Notes: generated from the letters alone by a model not told the origin. A stretch of DNA of 64,000 nt from an uncultured Prevotella sp. (GCA_944319915.1 CALUEY010000033.1:1-64000); one strand, 5' to 3'; counted from the first letter of the stretch, positions 1-8,578 are shown. Translations and numbers: made by a program.

Positions 1-43
1 CACTTCAACCAAAACCCTTGTAACTCAATTCTATCACTATATC

Positions 44-75
44 TTTCCGCATTTCACTTTTTTGTAGTAACTTTG
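44..75 (+). promoter_or_regulatory. Bacteroidetes-type promoter for ruvB
   Basis: A -7 element TAACTTTG lies at 68-75. A -33-like TTTC (one mismatch from TTTG) lies at 44-47, with 20 nt between. An in-frame TTG start at 73 would fall inside the -7 box, which is why the ruvB start is placed at ATG 103. Confidence 0.6.
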
Positions 76-102
76 CATCAGATAACACAACGCAACTTGA
101 CA

Positions 103-1140
103 ATGGACGCAGACTTTGACATAAGGCAGGAGCGGGTGTCGGCGGCGGAACGAGAGTTCGAGAACGCCCTGCGCCCGCTGCGCTTCGGCGACTTCAGCGG
201 CCAGAAGAAGGTGGTGGAGAACCTCGAGGTGTTCGTGGAGGCGGCCAAGTACCGCGGCGAGCCCCTCGACCACACCCTGCTGCACGGCCCGCCCGGACTG
301 GGCAAGACCACGCTGAGCAACATCATCGCCAACGAGCTGGGGGTGGGCTTCAAGATTACCAGCGGACCCGTGCTCGACAAGCCCGGCGACCTGGCCGGCA
401 TACTCACATCGCTCGAAAGGAACGACGTGCTCTTCATCGACGAGATACACCGCCTATCGCCCGTGGTGGAGGAATACCTCTACTCGGCCATGGAGGACTA
501 CCGCATAGACATAATGATAGACAAGGGGCCGTCGGCGCGCTCCATACAGATAGACCTCAACCCCTTCACCCTCGTGGGGGCCACCACGCGCAGCGGACTG
601 CTCACCGCGCCACTGCGCGCACGCTTCGGCATCAACCTGCACCTGGAGTACTACGAACCCGAGACGCTCATGAGGATACTCAAGCGCTCGGCCGGCATAC
701 TGCAGGTGCCTATCAGCGACGACGCGGCCATGGAGATAGCCCGGCGCAGCCGGGGCACGCCACGCATAGCCAACGCGCTGCTGCGCCGCGTGCGCGACTT
801 CGCCCAGGTGAAGGGCAACGGGCGCATCGACATCGACATCGCCACACTGTCGCTCGCGGCGCTCAACATCGACAGCTTCGGGCTCGACGAGACCGACAAC
901 AAAATCCTGCTGGCCATCATCGACAAGTTCAAGGGCGGCCCGGTGGGCGTGTCTACCATCGCCACGGCCATAGGCGAGGACGCAGGCACCGTGGAGGAGG
1001 TGTACGAGCCCTTCCTCATCATGGAGGGCTTCATAAAGCGCACGCCGCGCGGACGCATGGCCACCGAGCTGGCCTACCGCCACTTCGGACGCAACCCCTA
1101 CTCCGGCAACATAATGCAACAGAGCCTCTTTGAGAATTAA
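103..1140 (+). CDS. ruvB: Holliday junction branch migration helicase RuvB
   Basis: RuvB is the AAA+ hexameric motor that, with RuvA, drives Holliday junction branch migration during recombinational repair. The 345-residue protein has the normal length. The Walker A motif GPPGLGKTT is near residue 61, the Walker B motif DEIHRL near residue 114, and the sensor region GATTRSGLL near residue 165. The C-terminal winged-helix region contains [15 protein letters not shown] and RTPRGR. The ATG at 103 is preferred because the longer TTG start overlaps the promoter. The last residues and stop (FEN*) run directly into an AATTAA-rich repeat also seen at the end of the protease gene at 3449. Identification is firm. 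Confidence 0.97.
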   Translation: MDADFDIRQERVSAAEREFENALRPLRFGDFSGQKKVVENLEVFVEAAKYRGEPLDHTLLHGPPGLGKTTLSNIIANELGVGFKITSGPVLDKPGDLAGILTSLERNDVLFIDEIHRLSPVVEEYLYSAMEDYRIDIMIDKGPSARSIQIDLNPFTLVGATTRSGLLTAPLRARFGINLHLEYYEPETLMRILKRSAGILQVPISDDAAMEIARRSRGTPRIANALLRRVRDFAQVKGNGRIDIDIATLSLAALNIDSFGLDETDNKILLAIIDKFKGGPVGVSTIATAIGEDAGTVEEVYEPFLIMEGFIKRTPRGRMATELAYRHFGRNPYSGNIMQQSLFEN

Positions 1141-1323
1141 AAGTCAAGAATTAAGAATTAAGAAAATACGCATCGTGGCAGGGCGATATAATTAAGAGTT
1201 AAGAATTAAGAAAATATGCATGGGGCAGGGCGTGGCCCGCATATTCCCAGTTCTCTCAGAACTCCCAGTTCTCCCATTGCTCCCAGCCCTCCCATTGCTC
1301 CCAGCTCTCCCAGCCCTCCCATC
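1141..1323 (+). repeat. Composite intergenic repeat: TTAAGAA module (two copies) plus family A array
   Basis: From the ruvB stop there are two copies of a module made of AATTAAGAATTAAGAAAATA, then a GCAT..GGCAGGGCG core. Next comes a family A array at about 1244-1323: nine units of the 9-nt pattern CTCCCAGNN with no insertion or deletion. The array ends 13 nt before the coaD start. Read through in frame it encodes LPALPLLP-like peptide, which is why a spurious N-terminal extension of CoaD is possible. The same core plus array recurs near 3.3, 5.0 and 7.2 kb in the same orientation relative to transcription. Confidence 0.85.
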
Positions 1324-1336
1324 AAAGAACAATAAA

Positions 1337-1783
1337 ATGAAAACCGGCATCTTCGTGGGCAGCTTCGACCCCTTCACCACAGGCCACGACGCCATAGTGC
1401 GCCGCGCGCTGCCGCTCTTCGACCGCATCGTCATCGGCGTTGGCGTCAACGAGCGCAAGAAGTACATGTACAGCGCTGAGGTGCGCCTGAGGCGCATCGA
1501 GGCCCTCTACGCCGCGGAGCCGCGCGTGGAAGCCAAAGCCTACAGCGACCTCACCATCGACTTCGCCCGCCGCGAGGGGGCGCAGTTCATCATCAAGGGC
1601 GTGCGCAGCATCAAGGACTTTGAGTACGAGCGCGAGCAGGCCGACATCAACCGCAAGATAGGCGGCATCGACACCGTGCTGCTCTACGCCGACCCGCAGC
1701 TGGAGAGCGTGTCGTCGAGCATGGTGCGCGAGCTGATACACTTCGGCAAGGACGCAAGCGAGTTCCTCCCAGCGCTCCCATAA
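1337..1783 (+). CDS. coaD: Phosphopantetheine adenylyltransferase CoaD
   Basis: CoaD transfers AMP from ATP to 4'-phosphopantetheine, the penultimate step of coenzyme A synthesis. The N-terminal MKTGIFVGSFDPFTTGHDAI holds the nucleotidyltransferase T/HxGH motif (TTGH). IIKGVRSIKDFEYE and SVSSSMVREL are typical CoaD blocks. From ATG 1337 the protein is 148 residues, slightly short for the family. The final residues FLPALP* are encoded by a family A repeat array, which also supplies the TAA stop, so the native C-terminus appears to have been replaced or trimmed by the repeat. It sits between ruvB and ybeY with repeats on both sides, probably in one transcript. Confidence 0.96.
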   Translation: MKTGIFVGSFDPFTTGHDAIVRRALPLFDRIVIGVGVNERKKYMYSAEVRLRRIEALYAAEPRVEAKAYSDLTIDFARREGAQFIIKGVRSIKDFEYEREQADINRKIGGIDTVLLYADPQLESVSSSMVRELIHFGKDASEFLPALP

Positions 1784-1810
1784 CTCCCAGCACTCCCATA
1801 ACTCCCATAA
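1766..1810 (+). repeat. Family A 9-nt array overlapping the coaD 3' end
   Basis: Five units of CTCCCAG/T plus two variable bases (CG, AA, CA, AA, AA) start inside the coaD reading frame and continue 27 nt past its stop. The TAA stop is the variable dinucleotide of a unit plus its neighbour. The array ends 21 nt before ybeY. Confidence 0.85.
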
Positions 1811-1831
1811 AATCTTAAAGAAAAAAACATC

Positions 1832-2245
1832 ATGATTACCTACAGCACCGACGGCGTAAGGATGCCGGCAATAAAGAAGCGCGAAACCACGGCGTGGATA
1901 AAGGCCGTGGCCGCAGAGTATGGCCGCAGAGTGGGCGAGGTGGGCTACATGTTCGTTGACGACGAGAAGATGCTCCAGGTGAACCGCGAGTACCTGGGCC
2001 ACGACTACTACACGGACATCATCACCTTCGACTACGACGAGGGCGACCGCATCAACGGCGACATAGTGATAAGCCTCGACACCGTGCGCTCCAACGCGCA
2101 GCTCTTCGGCAAGGAATACCTTGACGAGCTGCACCGAGTGATAATACACGGCATCCTCCACCTATGCGGCATCAACGACAAAGGCCCGGGCGAGCGCGAG
2201 CAGATGGAGGCCGCCGAAAACCGCGCCCTGGCCATGCTTGGCTGA
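1832..2245 (+). CDS. ybeY: Endoribonuclease YbeY
   Basis: YbeY is a zinc-dependent single-strand endoribonuclease needed for 16S rRNA 3'-end maturation and ribosome quality control. The 137-residue protein has the family block YTDIITFDYDEGDRINGDI and the metal motif HGILHLCGINDKGPGE near residues 106-121. The usual motif is HGxLHLxGxDH. Here the third ligand position is Asp rather than His, probably a Bacteroidetes variant rather than damage, because the rest is well conserved. The start is the ATG after the A-rich AAAGAAAAAAA stretch. It follows coaD with only a repeat array between. Confidence 0.95.
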   Translation: MITYSTDGVRMPAIKKRETTAWIKAVAAEYGRRVGEVGYMFVDDEKMLQVNREYLGHDYYTDIITFDYDEGDRINGDIVISLDTVRSNAQLFGKEYLDELHRVIIHGILHLCGINDKGPGEREQMEAAENRALAMLG

Positions 2246-2270
2246 GCACTCCCCCCCTGCCCTACCCTCA

Positions 2271-2348
2271 ATCCCATTGCTCCCAGCCCTCCCATTGCTC
2301 CCACTCCTCTCAGTTCTCCCAGCCCTCCCATCGCTCCCAGCCCTCCCT
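2271..2348 (+). repeat. Family A 9-nt array downstream of ybeY
   Basis: About eight to nine units of the CTCCCAGNN pattern (including CTCCCATTG, CTCTCAGTT and CTCCCATCG) start about 25 nt after the ybeY stop. They end at the T-run side of the hairpin that terminates the opposing gene. No coding content. Confidence 0.8.
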
Positions 2349-2349
2349 A

Positions 2350-2397
2350 AAAAATTCCGCCCCGGCTGCCGCATCTCTGCGGGCAGCCGGGGCGGAA
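2350..2397 (-). terminator. Rho-independent terminator of the secreted-protein gene at 2433
   Basis: The stem TTCCGCCCCGGCTGCC (2355-2370) pairs with GGGCAGCCGGGGCGGAA (2381-2397) around a 10-nt loop. On the minus strand it is followed by TTTTTTA. It lies 36 nt past the stop of the gene at 2433-3107. Confidence 0.8.
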
Positions 2398-2432
2398 CGC
2401 TCATGGCTGGCTCAACGCCGCCGCGCGACGTA

Positions 2433-3107
2433 TCACCTCACCACCACCTTGGCCGTGGTGCCGTCGGCATACTTCACTATGTTAAGGCCCTTCTGCGCCA
2501 CGCCGAGGCGACGGCCGTCAACGGAGTAGTAAGCCACCGGCTCCTTGCCCCCGGCGGCCTCAGCGCCGGATATGCCATCGGTGGTGCCGTCGTTGTGGAA
2601 CACCACAGTTATCTTCGGGCCGTAAGCCTTGATTTCATATTGGAACGTGCCTTCAATCTGCTGCATCACCTTGAGCTGCAGCGTCACGGTGCAGGTGCCA
2701 GTAGTCTCTGCATCAGCCCCAAAAGGCTTCACCACCCACTCTGACTGCAAGTCCTTTGATTCATTGGCAAGCTGCTCGCCTGTGCCGGTGCTTATGACTT
2801 CAGTCACACCGGAATTGCTGATGCAATTCTTGGGGTAACATATCAAGAATTTACTTCCGGAAATCTGCGTCACCTGAAAGTCAAGGGAGCAATTGGCGGT
2901 CTCGCTTGTGGTATTCTTCACATAAAGCCCCGATGGTATTATAGTTCCGTAAAAAATATCATTTTCTTTCTCGTATGCATGCCAGGTGGTGCCGTCGGCC
3001 ACCACGTTTCCGTCCTTGTCAACGAACTGGAAGGTGTTGTCGGTCTGGGCGGAAGCCGCCATGCAACCCATGACGATGGCTGCGCACAAAGTAAACAGTT
3101 TCTTCAT
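2433..3107 (-). CDS. Secreted protein with C-terminal sorting-like tail, unknown function
   Basis: A 224-residue protein with a clear signal peptide (MKKLFTLCAAIVMGCMAASAQ). It has a beta-rich middle without a recognised domain. The C-terminal segment YYSVDGRRLGVAQKGLNIVK...KVVVR matches the tail on several other secreted proteins in this window. Such tails resemble type IX secretion (Por) sorting signals, so export to the outer surface is inferred, not shown. It is a single-gene unit with its own promoter-like element at 3246-3253 and a strong terminator. Function unknown. Confidence 0.75.
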   Translation of the reverse strand: MKKLFTLCAAIVMGCMAASAQTDNTFQFVDKDGNVVADGTTWHAYEKENDIFYGTIIPSGLYVKNTTSETANCSLDFQVTQISGSKFLICYPKNCISNSGVTEVISTGTGEQLANESKDLQSEWVVKPFGADAETTGTCTVTLQLKVMQQIEGTFQYEIKAYGPKITVVFHNDGTTDGISGAEAAGGKEPVAYYSVDGRRLGVAQKGLNIVKYADGTTAKVVVR

Positions 3108-3245
3108 GATGTCTTGGTTTTTGTTGTTTTGTTGATGTTTTTGTTTAATGTTCCATTCACAAGAAGCGGGCGCCTTGCGGAGCCGCCGACGTTATCGCTG
3201 AACCTCAGCGGCATTTGGCTGCGGCATGGCCTCCAAACGCCGTGG

Positions 3246-3253
3246 CAAAGTTA
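3246..3253 (-). promoter_or_regulatory. Promoter -7 element for the secreted protein at 2433
   Basis: CAAAGTTA on + reads TAACTTTG on the minus strand, the Bacteroidetes -7 consensus. No clear -33 TTTG is found at the right distance. It implies a leader of about 135 nt. Confidence 0.5.
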
Positions 3254-3255
3254 TC

Positions 3256-3282
3256 AAAAAAGCGGCGGCACTTTGCCGCCGC
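3256..3282 (-). terminator. Rho-independent terminator downstream of ctp
   Basis: A perfect 9-bp stem GCGGCGGCA (3262-3270) / TGCCGCCGC (3274-3282) is followed on the minus strand by TTTTTT. It lies between the repeat array after ctp and the promoter of the next gene. Confidence 0.75.
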
Positions 3283-3312
3283 CGCCCGGATTTTACAATT
3301 ATTTAACTGATG

Positions 3313-3448
3313 GCTGGGAGCTATGGGAGGGCTGGGAGAGCTGGGAGAGCTGGGAGCAATGGGAGAACTGGGAGTTCTGAGAGAACTGGGAATATGCGGG
3401 CCACGCCCTGCCACCATGCATGTTTTCTTAATTTTTAATTCTTGACTT
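3313..3448 (-). repeat. Family A array plus core and TTAAGAA module after ctp
   Basis: Starting at the ctp stop, reading leftward: an AATTAAAAGTCAAGAATTAA module, then a GCATGGTGGCAGGGCGTGG core, then about nine 9-nt units of family A (G-rich on +, 3313-3391). The order and orientation relative to transcription match the ruvB-coaD gap. Confidence 0.85.
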
Positions 3449-5023
3449 TTAATTTTCAAGTATCGCCACGGCCTTCATCACGATGGGGTTCTGCTCGTTC
3501 ATCACGGCGAAGTATTCCGTCATGCTCCAGAGGTCGCGGGCCACGAGGGCCTTGAGCTGCAGGCGGAGGTATGGCATGGTGCGGGCAAGCTCGGCGGAGT
3601 CCTTGGGCGTGATGCCCTGCCGGCGCCCTTCGGCCATGATGCTGTCGGTGAGCGAGGCGGGGACGGCGTAGCCCTTGCTGAAGTCGCCGAACGAGGGGTA
3701 GGCCTTGAGCAGGGCCTTGCGGTTATGGTCAACGTAGTGCAGGTAGGCGTTGAGCACGATGCCCTTGGCCGAAAGCTCTCGGTGGAGCGGCGTGTAGACG
3801 GTGGTGTCGAGCGGCACGAACACGTCGGACATGATGCCCCCGCCGCCGTACACGGGTCGGTGCTTGCGCAGGGTGAAGCACCTCAGGGAGTCGGCGAAGT
3901 GTATGCTGTCCTTGTTGGTAAGCTCGCCGTGGCGCAGGCGGTTGAGCACGTCCATGGCATAGTCCTTGGCCTCGCCCTTCACGTAAGGCTTCTGTATGCA
4001 GCGGCCGGCTGGCGTGTAGTAGTGGGCCACGGTGAGGCGTATCATGGAGCCGTCGGGCAGGTCGAATGGCCGCTGCACGAGGCCCTTGCCGAAGGAGCGG
4101 CGGCCCACGATGGTGGCCCTGTCATGGTCCTGCAGGGCGCCCGACACTATCTCGGCAGCCGATGCGGTGTACTCGTTGACCAGCGCCACCACGCGCCCCT
4201 TGCGGAAGCGTGCTCCGCCGCGTGCCTTGTAGTCGATGCGGGGCGAGGTGCGCCCCGAGGTGTATACGATGAGGTCGCCCTTGTCCAGGAACTCCCCAGC
4301 CACGTCGACGGCGGCCTGCAGGTATCCCCCGCCGTTGTCCTGGAGGTCGAGCACGAGGCTCTCCATGCCCTGCTCCTCAAGGCTGGCCAGCGCCTCCAAG
4401 AACTCGGTGTAGGTGGTGGCGCCGAAGCTGCCTATGCGCACGTAGCCCACGCCGGGGCGTATGATGTAGGCCGCGTCGACGGTCTCCACGGGAATCTTGT
4501 CGCGCTTCACGGTGAACGAGAGCCTGCCCGCCACGCCGCGGCGCACCACCCCGAGCCTCACCTCGGTGCCTTTGGGGCCGCGCAGGCGGCGCATTATCTC
4601 GCTGCGCGCCATCTTCACCCCGGCAATGGCCGTGTCGTTCACGGACACGATGCGGTCGCCGGCGAGTATGCCCACCTTCTCCGACGGTCCCCCGCTCACT
4701 GGCTGTATCACCATGAGCGTGTCCTCTATCATGTTGAACTGCACGCCAATGCCCTCGAAGTTGCCGGCGAGCGGCTCTGTGAGGGCCTTCACCTCCTCGG
4801 CGGTTGAATAAGAGGAGTGAGGGTCGAGCTTCTCGATCATGCCTCGGATGCCGTCCTCCACGAGCCGGCGCTCGTCAACGCTGTCGACGTAGAAGCTGTT
4901 GATGGCCACCTCGGCAATCTGCAACTTGCGCAGCGGGCCGTCGGGGCCGATGTTGATGCGCAGCTGCGCGGCGGCCGCCACTGGCAGCAGCAGCGCCACG
5001 GCTGCAACAAAGAGTGATTTCAT
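3449..5023 (-). CDS. S41 family C-terminal processing peptidase (Ctp/Prc-like)
   Basis: A periplasmic or membrane-linked tail-specific serine protease that trims or degrades proteins from their C-termini. The start at 5023 gives MKSLFVAAVALLLPVAAAAQ as a signal peptide; the longer ORF only adds translated repeat. A PDZ domain (about residues 85-155) contains GIGVQFNMI and GPSEKVGILAGD. The peptidase core has the nucleophile in NEYTASAAEIVSGALQDH (SAAE) and the catalytic Lys in RRSFGKGLVQ. It is 524 residues, normal for the family. The stop (LEN*) lies in the AATTAA repeat. parE is upstream on the same strand, with a repeat-filled gap of about 155 nt. Confidence 0.93.
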   Translation of the reverse strand: MKSLFVAAVALLLPVAAAAQLRINIGPDGPLRKLQIAEVAINSFYVDSVDERRLVEDGIRGMIEKLDPHSSYSTAEEVKALTEPLAGNFEGIGVQFNMIEDTLMVIQPVSGGPSEKVGILAGDRIVSVNDTAIAGVKMARSEIMRRLRGPKGTEVRLGVVRRGVAGRLSFTVKRDKIPVETVDAAYIIRPGVGYVRIGSFGATTYTEFLEALASLEEQGMESLVLDLQDNGGGYLQAAVDVAGEFLDKGDLIVYTSGRTSPRIDYKARGGARFRKGRVVALVNEYTASAAEIVSGALQDHDRATIVGRRSFGKGLVQRPFDLPDGSMIRLTVAHYYTPAGRCIQKPYVKGEAKDYAMDVLNRLRHGELTNKDSIHFADSLRCFTLRKHRPVYGGGGIMSDVFVPLDTTVYTPLHRELSAKGIVLNAYLHYVDHNRKALLKAYPSFGDFSKGYAVPASLTDSIMAEGRRQGITPKDSAELARTMPYLRLQLKALVARDLWSMTEYFAVMNEQNPIVMKAVAILEN

Positions 5024-5034
5024 ATAGCTTTTTT

Positions 5035-5178
5035 TGTGGGAGAAATGGGAGGGCTGGGAGGGCTGGGAGTTTTGGGAGAGCTGGGAGCTTTGGGAAAACT
5101 GAGAGCACTGGGAAAATGCGGGCCACGCCCTGCCACCATGCATATTTTTTTAATTTTAAATTCTTAAACTTTTAATTT
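5035..5178 (-). repeat. Family A array, core and TTAAGAA-like module between parE and ctp
   Basis: In transcription order the parE stop TAA is followed by AAATTAAAAGTTTAAGAATT, then the ATGCATGGTGGCAGGGCGTG core, then nine 9-nt CTCCCAGNN units (5035-5115), ending 11 nt before the ctp start. The gap contains nothing else. Confidence 0.85.
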
Positions 5179-7140
5179 TTAACTTTGTTGCCTGTCCTCC
5201 GGCCTGTCCTCCTCGATCACGAGGTTGTCGATGATGAAGTTCTGTCGCTCTGGGGTGTTCTTGCCCATGTAGTACTCGAGGAGCTTCTGCACCTGGTCGG
5301 TCTTGTGTAGCGTCACCTGCTCCAGCCTCATGTCTGGGCCGATGAAGTGCTTGAACTCGTCGGGCGAGATTTCGCCCAGGCCCTTGAAGCGCGTTATCTC
5401 GGGGTCGGGCCCGAGGTCGGCGATGGCGCGCAGGCGCTCGTCGTCGCTGTAGCAGTAGCGCGTGATGAAGTCGGCCTTCTTCCCGTCGGCGGCCTTGGCG
5501 TCGGCGTCGGCCACCACGGCCTTGTCGCGTATCTTGGTGCGTCGGTTGCGCACGCGGAAGAGCGGCGTCTGGAGCACGTACACGTGGCCCTTCTTTATCA
5601 GCTCGGGGAAGAACTGCAGGAAGAAGGTGATGATGAGCAGTCGGATGTGCATGCCGTCCACGTCGGCATCGGTGGCCACTATCACCTTGTTGTACCGCAG
5701 CGAGTCGAGGCCGTCCTCTATGTCGAGCGCGGCCTGCAGCAGGTTGAACTCCTCGTTCTCGTAGACCACCTTCTTGGTAAGCCCGAACGAGTTGAGGGGC
5801 TTGCCCCTTAGCGAGAACACGGCCTGCGTGTTCACGTCGCGGCTCTTGGTGATGCTGCCGCTGGCCGAGTCGCCCTCGGTGATGAAGATGCAGCTCTCCT
5901 CCTTGCGGTCGTTCTTGGCGTCGCTGAAGTGGATGCGGCAGTCGCGCAGCTTTCGGTTGTGCAGGTTGGCCTTCTTGGCCCGCTCGCGCGCCAGCTTGGT
6001 CACGCCGGCCATGGCCTTGCGCTCCTTCTCGCTCTCCTGTATCTTCTGCAGCATGGCCTCGGCCACGTCGGCGTGGCGGTGCAGGTAGTTGTCCACCTCG
6101 GTCTTGACGAAGTCGCCCACGTACTTGTTGATGCTCACCCCGCCGGAGGGTGCCATGGTGAGCGAGCCGAGCTTTATCTTGGTCTGGCTCTCGAACATGG
6201 GTTCCTCCACGTTGATGGCTATGGCCGCCACGAGGCCGTTGCGTATGTCGGTGTACTCGAAGTTCTTGCCGTAGAACTCCTTTATGGTGCGTGCTATGTG
6301 CTCCTTGAAGGCGCTCTGGTGCGTTCCGCCCTGTGTGGTGTGCTGCCCGTTGACGAACGAGTGGTACTCCTCGCCATACTGGTTGGTGTGGGTGAAGGCT
6401 ATCTCGATGTCCTCGCCGGTGAGGTGGATGATGGGGTAGATGCCGTCGGTGGTCATCGTGTCGTTGAGCAGGTCCTTCAGCCCGTGGCGGCTGAGTATGC
6501 GGCGGCCGTTGTACATTATGGCCAGGCCCGTGTTGAGGTAAGTGTAGTTGCGGAGCATTGTCTCCACGATGTCGGCGTGGAAGGAGTATCCGGTGAAGAG
6601 CGTAGGGTCTGGCTCGAAGAAGATGAACGTGCCGTTCTCGTCGGCGCTGTCCTCCGTGGTGTCGCCCTTGAGCACGCCCCGCTCAAAGGTGGCGGTGCGC
6701 ACCTTCCCGTCGCGGTAGGAGCTTACGGTGAAGCGTGCGCTCAGGGCGTTGACGGCCTTCACGCCCACGCCGTTGAGGCCCACGCTCTTCTTGAATGCCT
6801 TTGAGTCGTACTTGCCGCCGGTGTTGAGCACGCTCACGGCCTCGATGAGCTTTCCCTGGGGTATGCCCCGGCCGTAGTCGCGCACGCTTACGCGCAGGGC
6901 CTCGTCGATGTCGACCTCGATGCGGTCGCCGGCGTGCATCTTGAACTCGTCGATGGAGTTGTCTATCACCTCCTTGAGGAGCACGTAGATGCCGTCCTCG
7001 GGCAGCGAGCCGTCGCCCAGGCGGCCGATGTACATTCCTGGCCTGGTGCGCACGTGCTCCATGTCGGAGAGGTGGCGTATGTTGTCGTCGGTGTATTCAA
7101 CGGGCTGCTGGCCCTGGGGTATGTTTTCTTCTTCGGTCAT
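5179..7140 (-). CDS. parE: DNA topoisomerase IV subunit B (ParE)
   Basis: The ATPase subunit of a type IIA topoisomerase that decatenates daughter chromosomes. The GHKL ATPase motifs are [10 protein letters not shown] (residues about 59-68), [10 protein letters not shown], and [15 protein letters not shown] transducer domain and the TOPRIM domain follow (EGDSASGS, then DADVDGMHI). It is 653 residues from ATG 7140. The family and the insert pattern ([13 protein letters not shown]) fit Bacteroidetes ParE rather than GyrB, but the name rests on similarity by eye. The longer ORF adds only family A repeat translation (LPKLPALP). The acetyltransferase-like gene at 7328 lies upstream, with a repeat-filled gap. 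Confidence 0.92.
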   Translation of the reverse strand: MTEEENIPQGQQPVEYTDDNIRHLSDMEHVRTRPGMYIGRLGDGSLPEDGIYVLLKEVIDNSIDEFKMHAGDRIEVDIDEALRVSVRDYGRGIPQGKLIEAVSVLNTGGKYDSKAFKKSVGLNGVGVKAVNALSARFTVSSYRDGKVRTATFERGVLKGDTTEDSADENGTFIFFEPDPTLFTGYSFHADIVETMLRNYTYLNTGLAIMYNGRRILSRHGLKDLLNDTMTTDGIYPIIHLTGEDIEIAFTHTNQYGEEYHSFVNGQHTTQGGTHQSAFKEHIARTIKEFYGKNFEYTDIRNGLVAAIAINVEEPMFESQTKIKLGSLTMAPSGGVSINKYVGDFVKTEVDNYLHRHADVAEAMLQKIQESEKERKAMAGVTKLARERAKKANLHNRKLRDCRIHFSDAKNDRKEESCIFITEGDSASGSITKSRDVNTQAVFSLRGKPLNSFGLTKKVVYENEEFNLLQAALDIEDGLDSLRYNKVIVATDADVDGMHIRLLIITFFLQFFPELIKKGHVYVLQTPLFRVRNRRTKIRDKAVVADADAKAADGKKADFITRYCYSDDERLRAIADLGPDPEITRFKGLGEISPDEFKHFIGPDMRLEQVTLHKTDQVQKLLEYYMGKNTPERQNFIIDNLVIEEDRPEDRQQS

Positions 7141-7156
7141 CGGATTTTTTCTTTTT

Positions 7157-7327
7157 TTGGGGAGCTTTGGGAGGGCTGGGAGCTTTGGGAGGGCTGGGAG
7201 TTTTGGGAGCTTTGGGAGGGCTGGGAGTTTTGGGAGTACTGAGAGTACTGGGAATATGCGGGCCACGCCCCTGCCACGTGGGAGCGCGCAGCCCTTTTCT
7301 TAATTCTTAACTCTTAATTCTTAATTC
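7157..7327 (-). repeat. Family A array, core and TTAAGAA module upstream of parE
   Basis: The region starts at the TGA of the 7328 gene with GAATTAAGAATTAAGAGTTA, then a GGGCTGCGCGC segment, then a GTGGCAGGGGCGTGGCCCGC core. About eleven 9-nt units (7157-7253) follow, ending 16 nt before the parE ATG. The GGGCTGCGC segment also occurs beside family B at 27.39 kb, linking the two families. Confidence 0.85.
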
Positions 7328-8473
7328 TCAAAGCTCCTTGCGGTAGCAGCGGCGGCGCTTGTGGTTCACCTTTTCGAGGTACTGCCACTGGCTCTGCACG
7401 TTCTCGTTGGTCTCCATCTCCACCTGGCTCTCGCCCCACTTGAAGCCATACTTCTGGTAGCGGGGTATGAGGTCGGCGAACATCAGGGCGTTGGCGCCCT
7501 TCATGCGGTACTCGGGCAGCACGCCCATCAGGAGCAGGTCAACGCCCTCGGTCTTGTGCATCTTCAGCGCGCGCAGCACGTGCCACCAGCCAAAGGGCAG
7601 CAGGCGGCCGTCGCGGCACTTCTGGAAGGCCCTCGAGAGCGACGGTATGGTGATGCCCACGCCCACGAGCTTTCGGCCGGCGTTCCAGTCCTCCACGAGC
7701 GTTATGAGGCTCAGGTCGGCCATGGGCAGGTACATGGCCACGTACTGGTCTATCTGCTTGGGCGTAAGCTCGGAGTAGCCGTAGAGGTCCTTGAAGGTGT
7801 CGTTTATCACCTCGAATATCCTCTGGCCGTAGCCCCCCTTGGTCACCTCGCGTCGCGTCAGCTTCTTCACGTGCAGGTTGTAGCGTTTCTCCACCATGGC
7901 GGCTATCTTCACGTACTTCTCGGGGATGGTGTCGGGCACGAACATCTTGTACTCCACGTAGTCGTTGTCCTTCGCCCACCCGCCCATGGCCTCCATGTGC
8001 TCGGGGTAGTAGGGATAGTTGTAGATGGTAGCCTGCGTGCCGAGCTGGTCGAAGCCCATGGTGAGCATCCCCTCGGGGTCCATGTCGGTGAAGCCCAGCG
8101 GCCCCACTATCTCCGCCATGCCTCGCTCCCTGCCCCACTGCTCCACGGCCCGGAGCAGGGCCGCCGACACCTCGCGGTCGTCCACGAAGTCGATCCACCC
8201 GAAGCGCACGCACTTGCGCCCCCAGCGCTCGTTGGCGCGGCGGTTGATGATGGCCGCCACCCGGCCCGCCACCTTGCCGCCCTTGTAGGCCAGGAAGTAG
8301 TCGGCCTCGCAGAATTCGAACGCGGCGTTGCGGTCCTTGCTGAGCGTGTTCACCTCGTCGGAGCGCAGGTTAGGCACGTCGTAGGGGTTGCCCCTGTATA
8401 AGTCGTAGTGAAACTGTATGAAGTCGTCGAGGCCCTTGCTGTCGGCCACTCTCACAATCTTTACTGATGCCAT
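7328..8473 (-). CDS. GNAT-superfamily acetyltransferase-like protein
   Basis: A 381-residue cytosolic protein without signal peptide. The first half contains DYFLAYKGGKVAGRVAAIIN, a typical GNAT strand-turn-strand, and EIVGPLGFTDMDPEGMLTMG. The second half contains LVGVGITIPSLSRAF and LLMGVLPEYRMKGANALMF, the latter resembling the acetyl-CoA-binding region. It resembles conserved Bacteroidetes proteins annotated as N-acetyltransferases (YghO-like). The substrate cannot be told. It may be co-transcribed with parE and ctp downstream. A minus-strand -7 element lies at 8542-8549. Confidence 0.7.
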   Translation of the reverse strand: MASVKIVRVADSKGLDDFIQFHYDLYRGNPYDVPNLRSDEVNTLSKDRNAAFEFCEADYFLAYKGGKVAGRVAAIINRRANERWGRKCVRFGWIDFVDDREVSAALLRAVEQWGRERGMAEIVGPLGFTDMDPEGMLTMGFDQLGTQATIYNYPYYPEHMEAMGGWAKDNDYVEYKMFVPDTIPEKYVKIAAMVEKRYNLHVKKLTRREVTKGGYGQRIFEVINDTFKDLYGYSELTPKQIDQYVAMYLPMADLSLITLVEDWNAGRKLVGVGITIPSLSRAFQKCRDGRLLPFGWWHVLRALKMHKTEGVDLLLMGVLPEYRMKGANALMFADLIPRYQKYGFKWGESQVEMETNENVQSQWQYLEKVNHKRRRCYRKEL

Positions 8474-8541
8474 CTTGAAAGCAATGTTTTACTTGTGCGG
8501 CGGCGCGCGGGCCTGCCCTTGCGCCCCGCCGCGCCCATCTG

Positions 8542-8549
8542 CAAAGGTA
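8542..8549 (-). promoter_or_regulatory. Promoter -7 element for the GNAT-like gene
   Basis: CAAAGGTA on + reads TACCTTTG on the minus strand, about 70 nt upstream of the start at 8473. It lies in the divergent region shared with ompA; no good -33 was found. Confidence 0.5.
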
Positions 8550-8578
8550 GCCATAAAAATCAAAAATAGAAAGAAATA

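Noticed and set aside
5941-6804. Long antisense open frames opposite parE, uvrC, sdhA, polA, mutS and others
   Set aside because: They are shadows created by high GC in third codon positions. They encode His/Val/Leu/Arg-biased sequence with no start context or known motif, opposite confidently identified genes.
7141-7266. N-terminal extensions rich in [14 protein letters not shown] or similar on CoaD, ParE, Ctp, AICARFT and the methyltransferase
   Set aside because: They are in-frame translation of 9-nt arrays, whose period keeps frames open. Family-conserved starts lie downstream and promoters fall in or after the arrays.
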